Positions 12,688 to 25,500 of a stretch of DNA of 64,000 nt are shown here, one piece after another. Where the stretch lies: the NCBI GenBank assembly GCA_034406715.1, contig CP137868.1, forward strand, positions 1,178,001 through 1,242,000, written 5' to 3'. Position numbers and translations under genes: made by a program. Source of the stretch: Rhodotorula mucilaginosa (Eukaryota > Basidiomycota > Microbotryomycetes > Sporidiobolales > Sporidiobolaceae). The notes under the pieces are model-generated. The model was given only the letters and a program-made list of their open reading frames with translations, did no database searches and was not told the origin of the DNA. Positions within the stretch are counted from its first letter, which is position 1. Every line of letters begins with the position of its first letter.

Positions 12688-13933
12688 CTAGACGTAGCCC
12701 TTGGCGACCGCGTACTCGGCCTACGAGAACGGGAAGCGAAGTAGTCAGCACAAGACCACAAGTCCGGCAGAAGGAAGACAACCGATACGCACATTGATGA
12801 TCGAGCTCGTCGCGGCGCCGAGGTTGACGTTGTTGACGAGGACGACAAACTTGAGGTCGAGGACGGGGCACTCGCGGACGCGGCCGACCGAGACGCCGCT
12901 GCCGTTCTGGAACAAGCGGTCGAGCCTCGGTTGCGGTCGGTCGGGCTCGTCGTGGACAAAGATGGCCTGTTCGGGCGCCGACGGGCACCCGAGCTTCTGC
13001 GCCTCGGAGTAGAAATTGCGGAGCGCGTCCTTGACTTGCTGCGGAGACGGAGGCGGGCGGCGCGCGAACCGGACCGAGGCGCATTCGAGGTGGCCGTCGA
13101 CGACGGGGACGCGGTTGCACGACGCCGAGACCTTCATCGGGTGCTTGGCGTGCAGGTCGAACGACTTCTGGTCGTCGGCCAACCCGCCGAGGATCTTTGT
13201 CAACTCCCACTCCATCTTTTCTTCCTCCTTGCCGATGTACGGGACAATGTTGTCGAGGATGTCGAGCGAGGGCACGCCCGGGTAGCCGGCGCCCGAGATG
13301 GCCTGCATGGTCGTGACCATGACGGTCTCGAGCGGGCCGAACGCCTTTTCGAGCGCGTACAGGGGGACCGACAGGCCCGTCGTCGAGCAGTTGGCGTTGG
13401 TGATGATGTAGCCCTTTTCGAGACCGAGCGCCTCCCGCTGGTGCGGCACGATGGCGAAATGGGACGGGTTCACGAGCGGGACACAGAGCGGGACGAGCGG
13501 GTCGCGGCGGAAGTTGCCGGCGTTGGAAAAGACGGCGTACTCGGCTTTCCGGAGGGCCTCCTCTGCAGGATTTTCCCTTTCGGTGTCAGCACAAAAAACA
13601 ACGGTAGGCAAGACGAGAGAAGGAAGGGGGCAACGCACCAACATCACCGGCGACATCGCTGTCGAGGCCGGAGAAGACGATTTGTGCGTCGCCAAACTGG
13701 TCGACGTCGCAGGTTTTGACGACCATGTCGAGGACGTTCTTGGGGATGGGGACCGACTGCTTCCACCTGACGACGTCCTTGTAGGACTTTCCGGCGGAAC
13801 GGGGCGAGGCGTTGAGCGAGACGAGGCGGAAGTACGGGTGCGCCGACAAGAGGCAGATGAAGCGCTGGCCGACGGTGCCGGTCGCGCCGGCGACGGCGAC
13901 CTTGACCTCGCGCTGCGTCGAGGAGGAGGACAT
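12688..13933 (-). CDS. HOM2: Aspartate-semialdehyde dehydrogenase
   Basis: Cytosolic enzyme that reduces L-aspartyl-4-phosphate to aspartate semialdehyde with NADPH, the second step towards threonine, methionine and isoleucine. Three exons, 13933-13639, 13562-12793 and 12720-12688, give 365 residues, the usual fungal length. The N-terminal NADP-binding loop GATGTVGQRF lies at about residues 15-24 and the catalytic cysteine sits in NANCSTTGL. PGVPSLDILDN and HPMKVSASCNRVPV are the expected downstream blocks. The last coding exon is only 33 nt and supplies the conserved ending AEYAVAKGYV after the intron 12792-12721. The ATG at 13933 precedes a short Ser-rich leader (MSSSSTQREV). The gene is convergent with the F-box gene and lies downstream of BNA6 on the same strand. 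Confidence 0.95.
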
Positions 13934-14660
13934 GCTTGGAGTTCTGGCTCTGCTCGCAGTTCCCATATGCAAGCAGTTGGTCGGATGGGAACGAGGCGAG
14001 GGCATGCGGAGCGAGAGATCGGCGACAACGAGCGCCAAACGCCGCGAGCAGGCAACACAGAACGGGTGGGGAGGAGCGTACAGTCAGTGCCGTGGGGACG
14101 TTTGAACTCCTAGTCGGCGTGGCTCGACCTGCTGTACTCACAGTGGCTCAAGCGTCGTGCTGTGTGGCTGAACTCAGGCGTCGAGGAAAAAGTCGGAGAG
14201 CGACGGTCGACGAGGAAACTCGTAGAACGCGGGGCGGGCAGTTGCACACGCAGAAGCAGACACTGGGTAGGGTGCCTGGAGAGTGTAGGGCTGACCCTGG
14301 GAACAGCTCGGTCGAGTCGTGTGTGAATGTTCGACACCCGCTCGCTTGACTCTGGCTTGCTTCCCTCCGCTGCTGCCGCGGTCGACTGCGGACTCGTCTC
14401 CATGACCAATTGCCTTTTGACAATACAGTCGAGCCTCCATCTTCTTAAGACAGTGCTTTACAGTCCCGATTCAGCGTCTTCGTCAAGCTAGACCCACCCA
14501 ACTAGCTAGCTCTAAAGCCGTCTCCGATCAAGCGAAAAAAAAGCACGACTTGTCGCCACCCGCACGCTCCCGCGCCAGTCCGGCTCACGTTCGTTGACCT
14601 GTAGCCCCTCGTGATTTGCATAGACCGCATCAAGGCGGCAACAACGTCCCGAGCTACTAG
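13934..14660. other. Intergenic: HOM2 upstream region and BNA6 3' side
   Basis: The 727 bases separate the HOM2 start from the BNA6 stop, both on the minus strand. They should hold the HOM2 promoter and the BNA6 terminator. One TGACTC (Gcn4/AP-1-like core) occurs at 14347-14352, about 410 bp upstream of HOM2, but a 6-mer is weak evidence. No coding frame was supported. Confidence 0.4.
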
Positions 14661-16136
<1,476 letters not shown>

Positions 16137-16474
16137 TACTTGAGTGAGCGGATCGGGGGATAGCGTCGATTGAGTGGATGGAGATACGAGAAGCGATCTG
16201 CTCGCCCGTAGAGTCTCTAGCCTGATTGACTCTCGTGGCGTGGAGTGCAGGAAGCGTCGGTCCGGGATTTACCGCACCCTGCCGCGGCCTGGACCGGCCG
16301 ACGGCGAGAGAAAACACGACAGTTGCCATGGAGAGCTATCAGACATTCACGGGATACTGGTACTACGAGAGAGGCATCACGGGCGAGCACTCCGAAGCTT
16401 ATCTGGCCACCTGGAGATCGAAAAATACGCGGCCGGATTCATGATCCGGCTTCGAAAGGTAAATCTACGCCACA
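16137..16474. other. Intergenic: BNA6 upstream region
   Basis: The 338 bases contain the BNA6 5' region and the 3' end of the next minus-strand gene. Nothing specific was recognised. Confidence 0.4.
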
Positions 16475-17499
16475 CTAAGTGAACGCCTTGAGCCAGCTCA
16501 CGTCCGCCCCAGTAGCCCACAACCCGACCGCGACTCCGACCAAGCTCAGGAGCGCCCAACCGAGGTCCAGCCTGACGGCGGTCCAGCACCAGATGACGCC
16601 CAACCCGGGCGCGCGCGCCATCACGCGGAGGTACCCTTCCTCGGTCGTGGTGCGAATCGTGAGCAGGCCGGTGGTCACTGAGAGGAGGGAGAGGATTGAC
16701 TGCATGAGGATCGAAGAGGGAGAGGGGAACGGAGAGCGCGAGGGCGACAATGTCAGGAAGAGGTTGAGAAGCAAGAGGGCTGCGTGGTTTGCGCGTGACA
16801 TGGATCAGCCCGGAGGGCGTCAGCAAACATTGCATAGGCGTATGGCCTGAAAAAGGGAAGAGAGAGACGGACCGGGTAAAAAGTTGAGCAAGCGTATGAA
16901 CTCTTGCGCGGGCGGCAGCCACTCGCCAAATTGTCGATGCACGGCGTAATCCCTGCCGAAAGAGCGGGATCAGCCACTTGTCTTGCGGAGTACAGTAGGC
17001 AAGTCAAGAGGACGCACATCCCGCAAAAGAGGAACCCGAACGGGATCGTCCACAGGACTGCGTTGGCGACGTCTTCCCACAAGGCCGGCTCGTCGTCGTC
17101 GTCTTCGGCCTCGTCGGCGTCTTCCTCCTCGCTCTCCCCGTCCATTGTCGTCGCATTGTTGAGCGAATTTTTTGGAGAAGCGCCGGCCTGCTGTTTCGCG
17201 ACGAGCTTTTCGAGTTCTTCAGGACTCAGGACGACCATCGGTTCCTTGCCCTTGCCTTTTGCGTCTCGTTTCCGATCCTTGCCGGGTCTCGTTCCCGATG
17301 GTGGCGATGTTGCACTAGGTAGACCGAGTTCGGAGGGTCTCATCGGTGCGTACTGCTCCAGGATGCGGATCCTGTCCTCGGGCGAGAGGGTTTCGATGTC
17401 GACGATTTTGGGCGACGCAGGAGGTGACGGAGACGGAGACGGCGACCATGTCCCGCTTGAAGAGGCCAATCTGGGCGACTCTGAGTCTGTACGGGCCAT
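16475..17499 (-). CDS. Unknown multi-pass membrane protein with acidic disordered N-terminus
   Basis: Not recognised. Three exons (17499-17018, 16951/2-16873, 16779-16475) give 288 residues. Residues 1-150 are predicted disordered: Ser/Pro-rich (SPSPSPPASP), a short helical-looking segment (LSPEDRIRILEQYAPMRP), a basic KDRKRDAKGKGK stretch and an acidic run (SEEEDADEAEDDDDE). A hydrophobic half follows: VLWTIPFGFLFCGM, an amphipathic link DYAVHRQFGEWLPPAQEF, ALLLLNLFLTL, ILSLLSVTTGLLTI and a pair around LGVIWCWTAVRLDLGWALL and SLVGVAVGLWATG. This suggests four or five membrane spans with a cytosolic N-terminus. ER or another organelle membrane is possible, but nothing in the sequence decides it. 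The stop is TAG at 16475-16477. Divergent from the LIM gene. Confidence 0.7.
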
Positions 17500-18054
17500 T
17501 CTGCTGCAACGTCACGAGATGGAGAGAAGTCAACAGTCAGCGAGTCCTTCCTGTCCTTCTCCTTCGCCCTCTCGCACATTCTCACGGCGCTCCTTTCGCC
17601 TTTCGGAACGGCAGACGCCTTCCCTGCGCTCATATTTACACGACCTACGAGCGCTCGACTCTCCCCGAGCGAATCGCTTACACTGGGCGAAGTCGCGGCG
17701 GACGGCAGCACGAGCCTGCGACTCGACGTCATCTCGCTACACCCACGGTGAGCACGTCTTGCAGAAGGCGTGTGAGGGAGAAAGACATGCTGACAAGGCT
17801 CAGAGGATCTCTCCCTCCCACCACCAGGCTACGGCCCGCTACAACGCCTCGTTCAGTCTTGTTGAACCAACTTTTCATCGCCTTCCAGCCTGCGTCGACG
17901 AGTATCGGCAAAAGAGCGCTCTAGCTACATAGGCCGGCACATCTCTCCAAAGAGCGACACCCGATTTTCGTCTTGACAGCGGCGGGATCGGTGCCCAGGC
18001 GAAGACGTTTCCTCGTGCACGGCGCGGCGCGAGACCCTTGAGAATTGGCCTTGA
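17500..18054. promoter_or_regulatory. Divergent intergenic region between membrane-protein and LIM genes
   Basis: These 555 bases lie between two divergent start codons and so must hold both promoters and 5' UTRs. Short open frames occur, but none has family similarity that I recognise. No TATA-like element stands out. Confidence 0.4.
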
Positions 18055-20265
18055 ATGCAGCCCGTGCCTCCGCCAAGGCGATCAGCGACTTTTCCGACGC
18101 CCGCACCTTCCTACTCGGCAATTTCGCCGAGACCCGAACCGACCCCGGCTGCCGTAGCGTCGTCTCCTGCCGCTCTCGCGCACCACCGCTCCCTCGTCGA
18201 ATATTACTGGCACTATGCCCAGGGAGGATATGCCGCACCCTTGACGGCACTCGAAGGGACAGAGGAACGAAGGCGACAAGAAGCGGCGAGGAACGAAGCG
18301 GTCGAGTGGGCGAAGCGTTGCGGAATCCCGGTCGTCGACCCGCTCAATGGCGCGGCGGCTGCTGCTGCTGCTGCTCCCGCCTTTGCGGCACCGGTGCCGG
18401 CGCCCAGTCAGCCGCTGGTGCATCCGACTTTTTCTGGCGACGGCGCGCGGCACCCTTCCATGCCGGTGGCGTATCCGACCCCGAGCGTGGCACCACATCC
18501 AGTCGCACAGCCTTTGCCGGCAATGCCTGCAGCTCAGGCATATCAGCGCGTGCAGGGACTGCCGGTCCTACCGCACTCGTCGTCTTCCGCTACACCACTA
18601 CCCTCGACTCCTGCGAGCGCCTCTGCCGTACCGTTCTCCCCAGCTAACAATCGCCCGTTACCAACCCCAAGGGGGACAGCTCCTCCTCCTCCGACTCGCG
18701 CGAGCACTGCGTCCAGCTCGAGTCGGGCTCGTCCACTTCCGAGACCACCACCGCCTCCGGCGCCTGTTCCGGCGATTACCATCGCGCCGTCACCCGATGA
18801 ATCAGATCCTGCCGAGTTGGCGAAGGAGCTGGCGGAGGTCCGACTCGCCGATGGCGCGGGAGGCCCGCGGCAGAGTGCTTCTCCAGCCGTTCCGACTGTG
18901 CTCATCGCTTCCGAAAGCGCATCACCTCCGGCGCCGACGATCCCGACCTTTTCGTTCTCGACGGAGCAAGATGCCGACGAAACCGACGGTGACGAGGAGC
19001 GATCACCATCACCGTCTGTCGCCTTACCAACATTTTCCTTCGGCTTGATCGAAGACGACGAAGGCGATTCAAGCTCAGCTTCGCGCCCGAGCGTGTACTC
19101 GCCATCGTCGGCGGCGCCTCGGTCCGCAACGCAACGCGCACCTCCTCTACATCCGCGCTTTGACCCTTCCCATCCGTCTCATCGCTTGTACCACCCGACG
19201 TCCGTCATGTCCCCTCTTTCCGCGCCTGTACGAGATCCACACCAAGCCGACCGCGGCCACGCGTGCCCGGAAGCGGGCACGATCGCCTGCTCGGAATGCG
19301 ACCAACTTGTGTTTGGCCGGGTATTGTTCGCGCTCGGGAAGAACTGGCACCCGGATTGTTTCAGGTGTGCGGAAGAGGGGTGCGGGGCCAAGCTGGAGGT
19401 GATGGAGTTTGAAGGGACGCCGGAGGACTGGGAGGAGGCGGGCAGTGGGGACGAAGGTGGAGAAGAGTTGAGAGGAAAGGCTTGGTGCATGGTCCATTTC
19501 GAAGAGGTGAGGGATTCTGGACGTTCTCCTCTTCTCTATGCATGGCTTACAGTGATTAATTTGCCTGCCCGCAGCGCTTCGCTCTGGAATGCCACCATTG
19601 CCACACGCCGATCGCCTCGGCCGACTACCTCCCGATCGCAGATCCAGCTCTACCCCCCGCGCCAACCTACCGTCATTCGTCCATCCGCTACTATCACCCG
19701 CTCCATTTCTTCTGCGCCGGGTGCGGCGACCCGTTCATCGACCCCGTCCAGTACGAGTCTACGCGCGCCGGTCCTCCTTTGCCGTCACCGCCGAAACAGG
19801 ACGACGCGCCCGACCTCGAAGCCAAGCCGTACTTTGCGCACGACTCCCACCCGTACTGCGATCGGTGCGATCTGAGGATCTGGAGACCCAAGTGTCCTGG
19901 ATGCCGGAAGGGGTTGCGCGAAGAAGACGGGTTCCTCGAGTTGCCGGAGGAAGAGGGAGGCGGCAAGTGGCATGAAGGGTGCTTCAAATGCTCGGTCAGT
20001 TGAGGACTCTCCTTCTTCATTGACCCCTCGTTTTGCCTTTGTCGTCGCTACGAGTCGGAACATTACCAGCTCATGCTCTGTTTTTGCGTGCCCGTGCCAG
20101 CTTTGCGAAAATGCGCTCACCGACGTCTACATGATCCGCCGCATGAAGCTCGACCCGGATTGCGATGCTCCGGTGTCTTCGAGAAGACTTGCTGAACAGG
20201 ACGAGGAGGATCAGAACGAGGTGACGGTGGCGTTCTGCCTCGAGTGTTTCGACCGGACAGAGTAG
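18055..20265 (+). CDS. LIM-domain protein (three LIM modules), paxillin-like
   Basis: Three exons (18055-19506, 19575-19994, 20101-20265) give 678 residues. Residues 1-400 are Pro/Ser/Ala-rich and probably disordered, with poly-Pro stretches. One short conserved-looking segment, HRSLVEYYWHYAQGGYA, is near residue 45. The C-terminal third holds three LIM zinc-binding units: the first starts CSECDQLVFGRVLFALGKNW with HPDCFRC; the second starts CHHCHTPIASADY with HPLHFFCAGC and closes at CDRCD; the third starts CPGCRKGL with HEGCFKCSLC and ends at FCLECF. LIM domains bind proteins, not DNA. The architecture of a long disordered N-terminus with C-terminal LIMs resembles the paxillin-like Pxl1 proteins of cytokinesis and Rho signalling. 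No RhoGAP domain is present, so Rga-type proteins are excluded. Function beyond a LIM scaffold is inference. Confidence 0.8.
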
Positions 20266-20492
20266 TTGTCTCTCTGTTCAATTGGGCCCGTCGCTGCTGG
20301 ACAGTGACGTTGCGATTATCTACCTCATGGCGACTTCTGTCCCGGAAGCAGAGTGTGTAGATTGGGTTCAGGCAAGCGAAAAGTTTCTTTCGCCGGCACG
20401 TGCCGCGAAATGTCCCTCTTCATCAAAGGATAGCTTTCCCTTCCTCCTACAAGGTCGTGCACACGCTCAACAGCGGCATAGACTCGGGCAAC

Positions 20493-21814
20493 ATGGTCAC
20501 CTATGTCATCGGTACGGCGTACATTCGCTGGCTCCCATAGGCGGGAGGCCGCACTCTTCACCCGCAGCAGCGAACGCTGACCCGACCAGCTCGTCGTCAC
20601 AACGCCTGCTCGCAGAACACATGGAGGAGGACAACGCCGATGCGACCTTTCCGCACTGGATCGCGCTCGAGTACGCCCAGATGCTCAAGTGGGCGAGTCC
20701 GAACAAGGTCATCTTCTCGTCCCTCTCGCCCGCTTCCGTCAAATCGCTCTGTCAGTCCTCTCTCCCGCCGTACTGTTCCTTTTAGCGCTTCTATTCGAAA
20801 CGCGGTATTAGGTACAGTGTGATGTTGCAGGGCGTGCTAACACCAGAAGGCGAACCCGCCTTCCTCCGCGCGCAGCTGAACAGCTCGTCGCCCGCGGCGC
20901 TTCTCCAGACGCTTTCCGCGCCGAGACCAAGAGCGTGACCGACCTCATGAAGGAGGAGAACGTCGCGCTGGACAAGGTGTGCTTGCTCGACCCGCGAGCG
21001 ACGGGCGAGATCGCGCCGCAGGACGGGAAGGAGTTTGACTGGTTCTTGTGAGTCCTCTCGGATTCGGGGTGGCAAGTCGAGCGCCCAGGCACGCGCAGTG
21101 TGGCCGAGGCTCGTCGATCCGTGTCGGTATGAGGCTAACACGCAGCGCCTCGCAGGTTCGGCGGGATCTTGGGTGACGACCCTCCGCGAGGTTCGTTCTT
21201 GACGCTCCTTGTCCCTCTCGCACACACATCTATGCGCTCTCTGAACTGCTCTTACAAGTCAGAGTGACTGATCTCCTACTGACCTCCATGCTCACCACCC
21301 CACAGACCGGACTGGCATTCTGCGTGCCAAGGGCTTCCCGGGACGGCATCTTGGACCGGTCCAGATGACGACCGACACGGTGCGTCCTCGGAGGGACTTG
21401 CGTCAATAGATCCGCTCTTCCATCGAGCGCATCTTTCTGACGCTCCACGCTTCACCCCGTTGACGCACAGGCACTCGGCGTGACTTCGCTCGTCGTCCAA
21501 GGCGGCAAGACGCTCGCGACGATCAAGTTTGTCGACCACCCGACGATCCAGTTTGACGAGCACGAGGGGGTCGAGATGCCCTTCCGGTATGTTGTCGATG
21601 ACAAGTCGGGCGAACCGATCCTGCCTGAAGGCATGCGGGAACACCTCAAGTGAGTCTCTCGCTTCTTCTTGCCACGCTCGAGTGCCGCGGGTCACCCTCC
21701 CGGTCAAGGGGGCTCTCGGCGCCACGCTGCTGTTTGCTGCGCGAGTACGAGTCTCTCATATATGCTGCTTCCTCCTGCAGAGCCGACATGGACCGGGGAC
21801 TCGACGACTTCTAG
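20493..21814 (+). CDS. SFM1: SPOUT-family protein-arginine methyltransferase (Sfm1 type)
   Basis: Homologue of yeast Sfm1, the SAM-dependent SPOUT methyltransferase that monomethylates an arginine of ribosomal protein uS3 (Rps3). Seven exons (20493-20511, 20616-20750, 20876-21047, 21156-21190, 21306-21379, 21471-21649, 21781-21814) give 215 residues, almost the yeast length. The first exon supplies MVTYVI, joined to EHMEED, which matches the family start (hydrophobic strand then EHMEE). Other diagnostic blocks are WIALEYAQML, KVCLLDP, FGGILGDDPPRDRT, GFPGRHLGPVQMTTDTA (the knotted cofactor-binding region) and EMPFRYVVDD near the C-terminus. The third exon's acceptor at 20875 is the only one that keeps the frame. 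The start ATG lies 227 bp after the LIM gene stop. Confidence 0.92.
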
Positions 21815-22566
21815 AAGCAGTGAATTTGATTGATATGCAAATCATCCTTATTTTCCAGCGCTCGACTTCAAAGCCTACCCGCGTTTCTCTGAAACACTGT
21901 CATATGATCATGCAAGCCCTTAGACGTGCCCGGTAGCGTAGAAGTCATGCTTTGTTTTCGTGAAAGTAATTCCGCTTGCGAGCGAAATAGCGCGTGCTTG
22001 CACAGCCTCGTTGGCATACACTCGCGCAACGCGTGTAGGAGCACTCGCTGCCAGTCGAGTACGCGTATAGAGTACCCATCCAGGTCGACTGGACCGCGCA
22101 GCGCCGACTCTCTGCCGACTCGACCGCTTTCATCGCTCGATCAACTCACAACTCGCTCTACACACCGCCGGACCGCGTTTTCGGGCTCGAGTTCAGTCTC
22201 AACGTGAGCAGGCAGTTCTTTGGCGTACGCTCGAGTTGGAGTCTCGCTTCGAGAGGCGGCCAAGGGATCGAGACGGAGGCGGATTGTTTTGTCCAGAGTG
22301 GGGGATGTCGCTATGCTGCCACGACAGCCGCCGGTGGACCAGCAGCACCGCGAACACGTGCGAATGGACGACGCAAGGCGGGCCAGGTGCTGCTCGTACG
22401 CTCCGAAGGCTGTCGCAGTGCTCCCGGAGTGCCTTGCGTCCTTCCTTCCGGCTACCTCGAGAAACTTGATCGCACACGCGCACAGTCACGCAGTCACTGT
22501 ACTGACACGGTCTTGACTCTGCAGACTCTCGACTCGGTCTCGATCTCGCCCTACGGAGGCGCCGCC
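21815..22566. other. Intergenic / 5' leader of the forkhead gene
   Basis: The 752 bases contain the SFM1 3' end and the upstream region of the FHL1-like gene. The forkhead frame is open from about 22204, but the first ATG in that frame is at 22567. Short upstream ATGs in other frames (for example near 22305) could act as uORFs if transcription starts this early. Confidence 0.4.
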
Positions 22567-25500
22567 ATGTTGGGCTCACCACCCTCAGGCGCGGCGGCGG
22601 CCCTCCCGTCGTTCAGCTTCTTGGACGACGATAGCTCGCATCGAGCCGCGTCCGATACCGATTTCTTACCAGCGTGGAGCAAGACGCTCTCGCCGTCGCC
22701 TGGCCTCCTGCCCATGAGCATGCCGGACTTGTCCACCACCGCGAATGGGAGCGGGAGCGGGAACGTCGACGTGCCGACGGGATCGACGAGCACGAGCACG
22801 GGCGCGTCCGTCGCGAACGCGTCGCGCTCGACCACTCGCAAGGTAGTTACAAAAAGCGCCAAAGGGAAGGGCAAGGCGCCCGACGTCGGGAACGGGCTCA
22901 GCCCGGTCCTCGCTGCAACCCATCCGTCCGCTCTCACGCTCGACCCGGCAGATCCGAGCCTCTCGGACGCCGTCTTTTCGTCTGCACATCCCGCAAGCAC
23001 GTTCGAGTCTTCCTTTGGCAAGTACATCGACCCGTCAGCGCCGGAACCGATCGCCACGCGCAAATCGCCAAACATGCGTCGCAAGACCTTGTCGTCGCAG
23101 GGTGGTCCGGCGCCCTTATCGATCGCCAATGTGGCTACGCTGCCGTCCTCGTCGGCCCCGGGACCTGCGAGCGCCTCGACGAGGCGGGCGTCGACTTCGG
23201 TCACGCAGAATCCGAGCAGGCGGCAGTCAATGACGGACGAGGTGGCGGGACAGAGAGCATACGCCCAGGGGTTGCCGGAGGGATTGCAGCGGAGGTCAAC
23301 GGCGGTATCGTCTCTGGACGGCGCGGAAGATGCACCCCGAATACAGGTACGAGGAGCGTGCGCTTCTCATGGCCGCTTTCAGGACAGCTGCTGACATTCG
23401 CAATTCGACGGACGAACGCAGGCCTATGCAAAACTCGAGTTCCCGTCCTTCGACATCTACATTCAAAAGTTGAGCGTCACGATTGGTCGAAGACCCGCCT
23501 CCGCCCTCGCCAACCTGCCTTCCCCTTCGGTCCCTCTTTCGCTCGACGACGCCCGCAACGCCGGCGTCTCGCTCGAAGACTACATCCTCGGCTTGTCCGA
23601 CAACCCGCCTTCGATCAAAAAGGAAGAATCCTTGACGCCGCATGAGCTGAACGGGTTGTCGCCAAAGGAGCTCGACAAGGGCAAGGGGAAAGCGCGCGAG
23701 GTCGACCCGTTCGCCGAATTCGTCCGGGCCACGTCCCCGTCGGATGGCTCGAAGCCTGCAGTCGAAGCCAAACCAGTCTTTTCTCCGGCGGTTGCACCTT
23801 CAAAACCTCCTACCCCCGCCACCACCTTGACAGACGTCGACCTCGGACCCCTTCGCGCCGTTTCCCGGCAACACGCCAAGCTCTTCTTCGATTACGAGAT
23901 CGGAGCATGGGTTCTCGAGGTTTTGGGTCGGAACGGAGTCGTCGTCGAGGGGAGCTGGAGAGCAAAAGGGGAAAAAGCGATCCTCACGAAGAAGACCAAG
24001 ATCCAGATCGCCGAACGCATCTTTCACTTTGTCCTGCCGACAGTCGACGTTGTAACGATTGGTGGAGACGTCGAGGTGCCGCCGGCGGCGGCGGCGGCGA
24101 CGACGTCGAGCACTACCGCCCATGCTGCCAAGCGGAAGGACTCGAACGATGCGCGATCGGCGTCTCTTCAGGTGGGCGAGAACGGCGACGGCGCCGTGTC
24201 GTCCTCGAGCCTCTCGGAGGTCTCCGATAGCGACACGGAAGTGACGGCAGTCCGAGCAAAGTCGTTGCATGGAAACAAGGCGTCGTCTCGCGACTTGTCA
24301 GAAACGCCTGCTCCGCAGCCGGTCACCATGCCGCCGACTACAATCAACCCGGAAGCGTTGACGGCGCCGATGCCGTCCACATCGACTGCATCGAAGGTAC
24401 CTACTCCGCGAAAGGCGCCTCCCGCAGTACCGACCGCCGCTTCCTATCGACCGATCCGCGCGAGCACGAAGCGACAAGCTTCACCGCCGCCGCCGCCGCC
24501 GCCGCCTTCCGCGAAGTCGACGGCGCCCGGCGCTTCCGGCGGCAACGAAGACGGTATGGAAGACGCGCACACGAGCGCCGAGATGGTGGCGCAGATTCTC
24601 TCGGGTCGAATGCCCGCCGGAACAGGCCGCGAGACGTTGGTCAGGGCTGCGGCGGAAGCGCAACGACGTGCCGGCAAGGGCAAGGCACCCGTGCGACCGG
24701 TCGGGAAGGCCCCTGGCAAGGGCAAAGGCTTGCCACCGCGATCGAGGCGGCCTTCAGATGCGTCGCAGTGGAGCGAGCACGATGTCTTCGACTTCAGCGA
24801 CAGCGACTCGGACTCGAGCGGCGATAGTGACATCGACGAGGATCTCGTTCAGGCGGCGACCGAAGTGATGGAGATGGACGTGGTCAAGAACCGCTTCGGT
24901 GGAGGAAAGATGCTCGCCGTGCGCAAGTCTTCGAGTGCCTCGCCGGCACCCGCTCACATGCCGGCCAAGACGCCTCGGCACGGCGGCAAGATGCCGGCGA
25001 AACAACCGCGTCAGCGACCGAACCCGCCGCCGGTTGCCCCCTCGCCGGTTCAGGGTACGCCCGCAGCACTCCCTCCGACGAGCTTTACGTCGGTCCCTGC
25101 GTCTTTGCCGTCGGTCCTGCCCGCCCTGCCGGCTTTTGCTCTCTCGCCTGCGAACGGATCTCCGGCGCTGTTGCCTCCTTCCGCGCTGCCGTCTCTACCG
25201 CCCTTGCCGCCACTCAAGCCTGCGACGCCGAGTCCGGCAGCGACAACCGGTTCTTTGCCGGGGCTCTCGGTCTCGGACACAGGCGGCGCTGCTCAACCGA
25301 AAGGTGCCGCAGGTACGGGTGCGAGCGCCGCGACCGTCCCGACCAAGAAGCCAAAGTCGCACAAGAAGAAGGCCAAGACCGAGATCGTCGGGACGGGCGC
25401 AGCTGCCTCGAGCTTAAAGTCCAACGGCAACCCTCCAGTCGCTCCAGCGGCCGGTGCTACGGGCGGCGTCGACCAAAAGCCTGGAGCCGCACCGACGGGT

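Noticed and set aside
12931-13719. 262-codon plus-strand frame across HOM2
   Set aside because: Antisense to conserved HOM2 exons and full of Arg/Asp/Val typical of shadow frames here.
14347-14352. TGACTC upstream of HOM2 as a Gcn4 site
   Set aside because: A single 6-mer about 410 bp away is expected by chance; mentioned only as a note.
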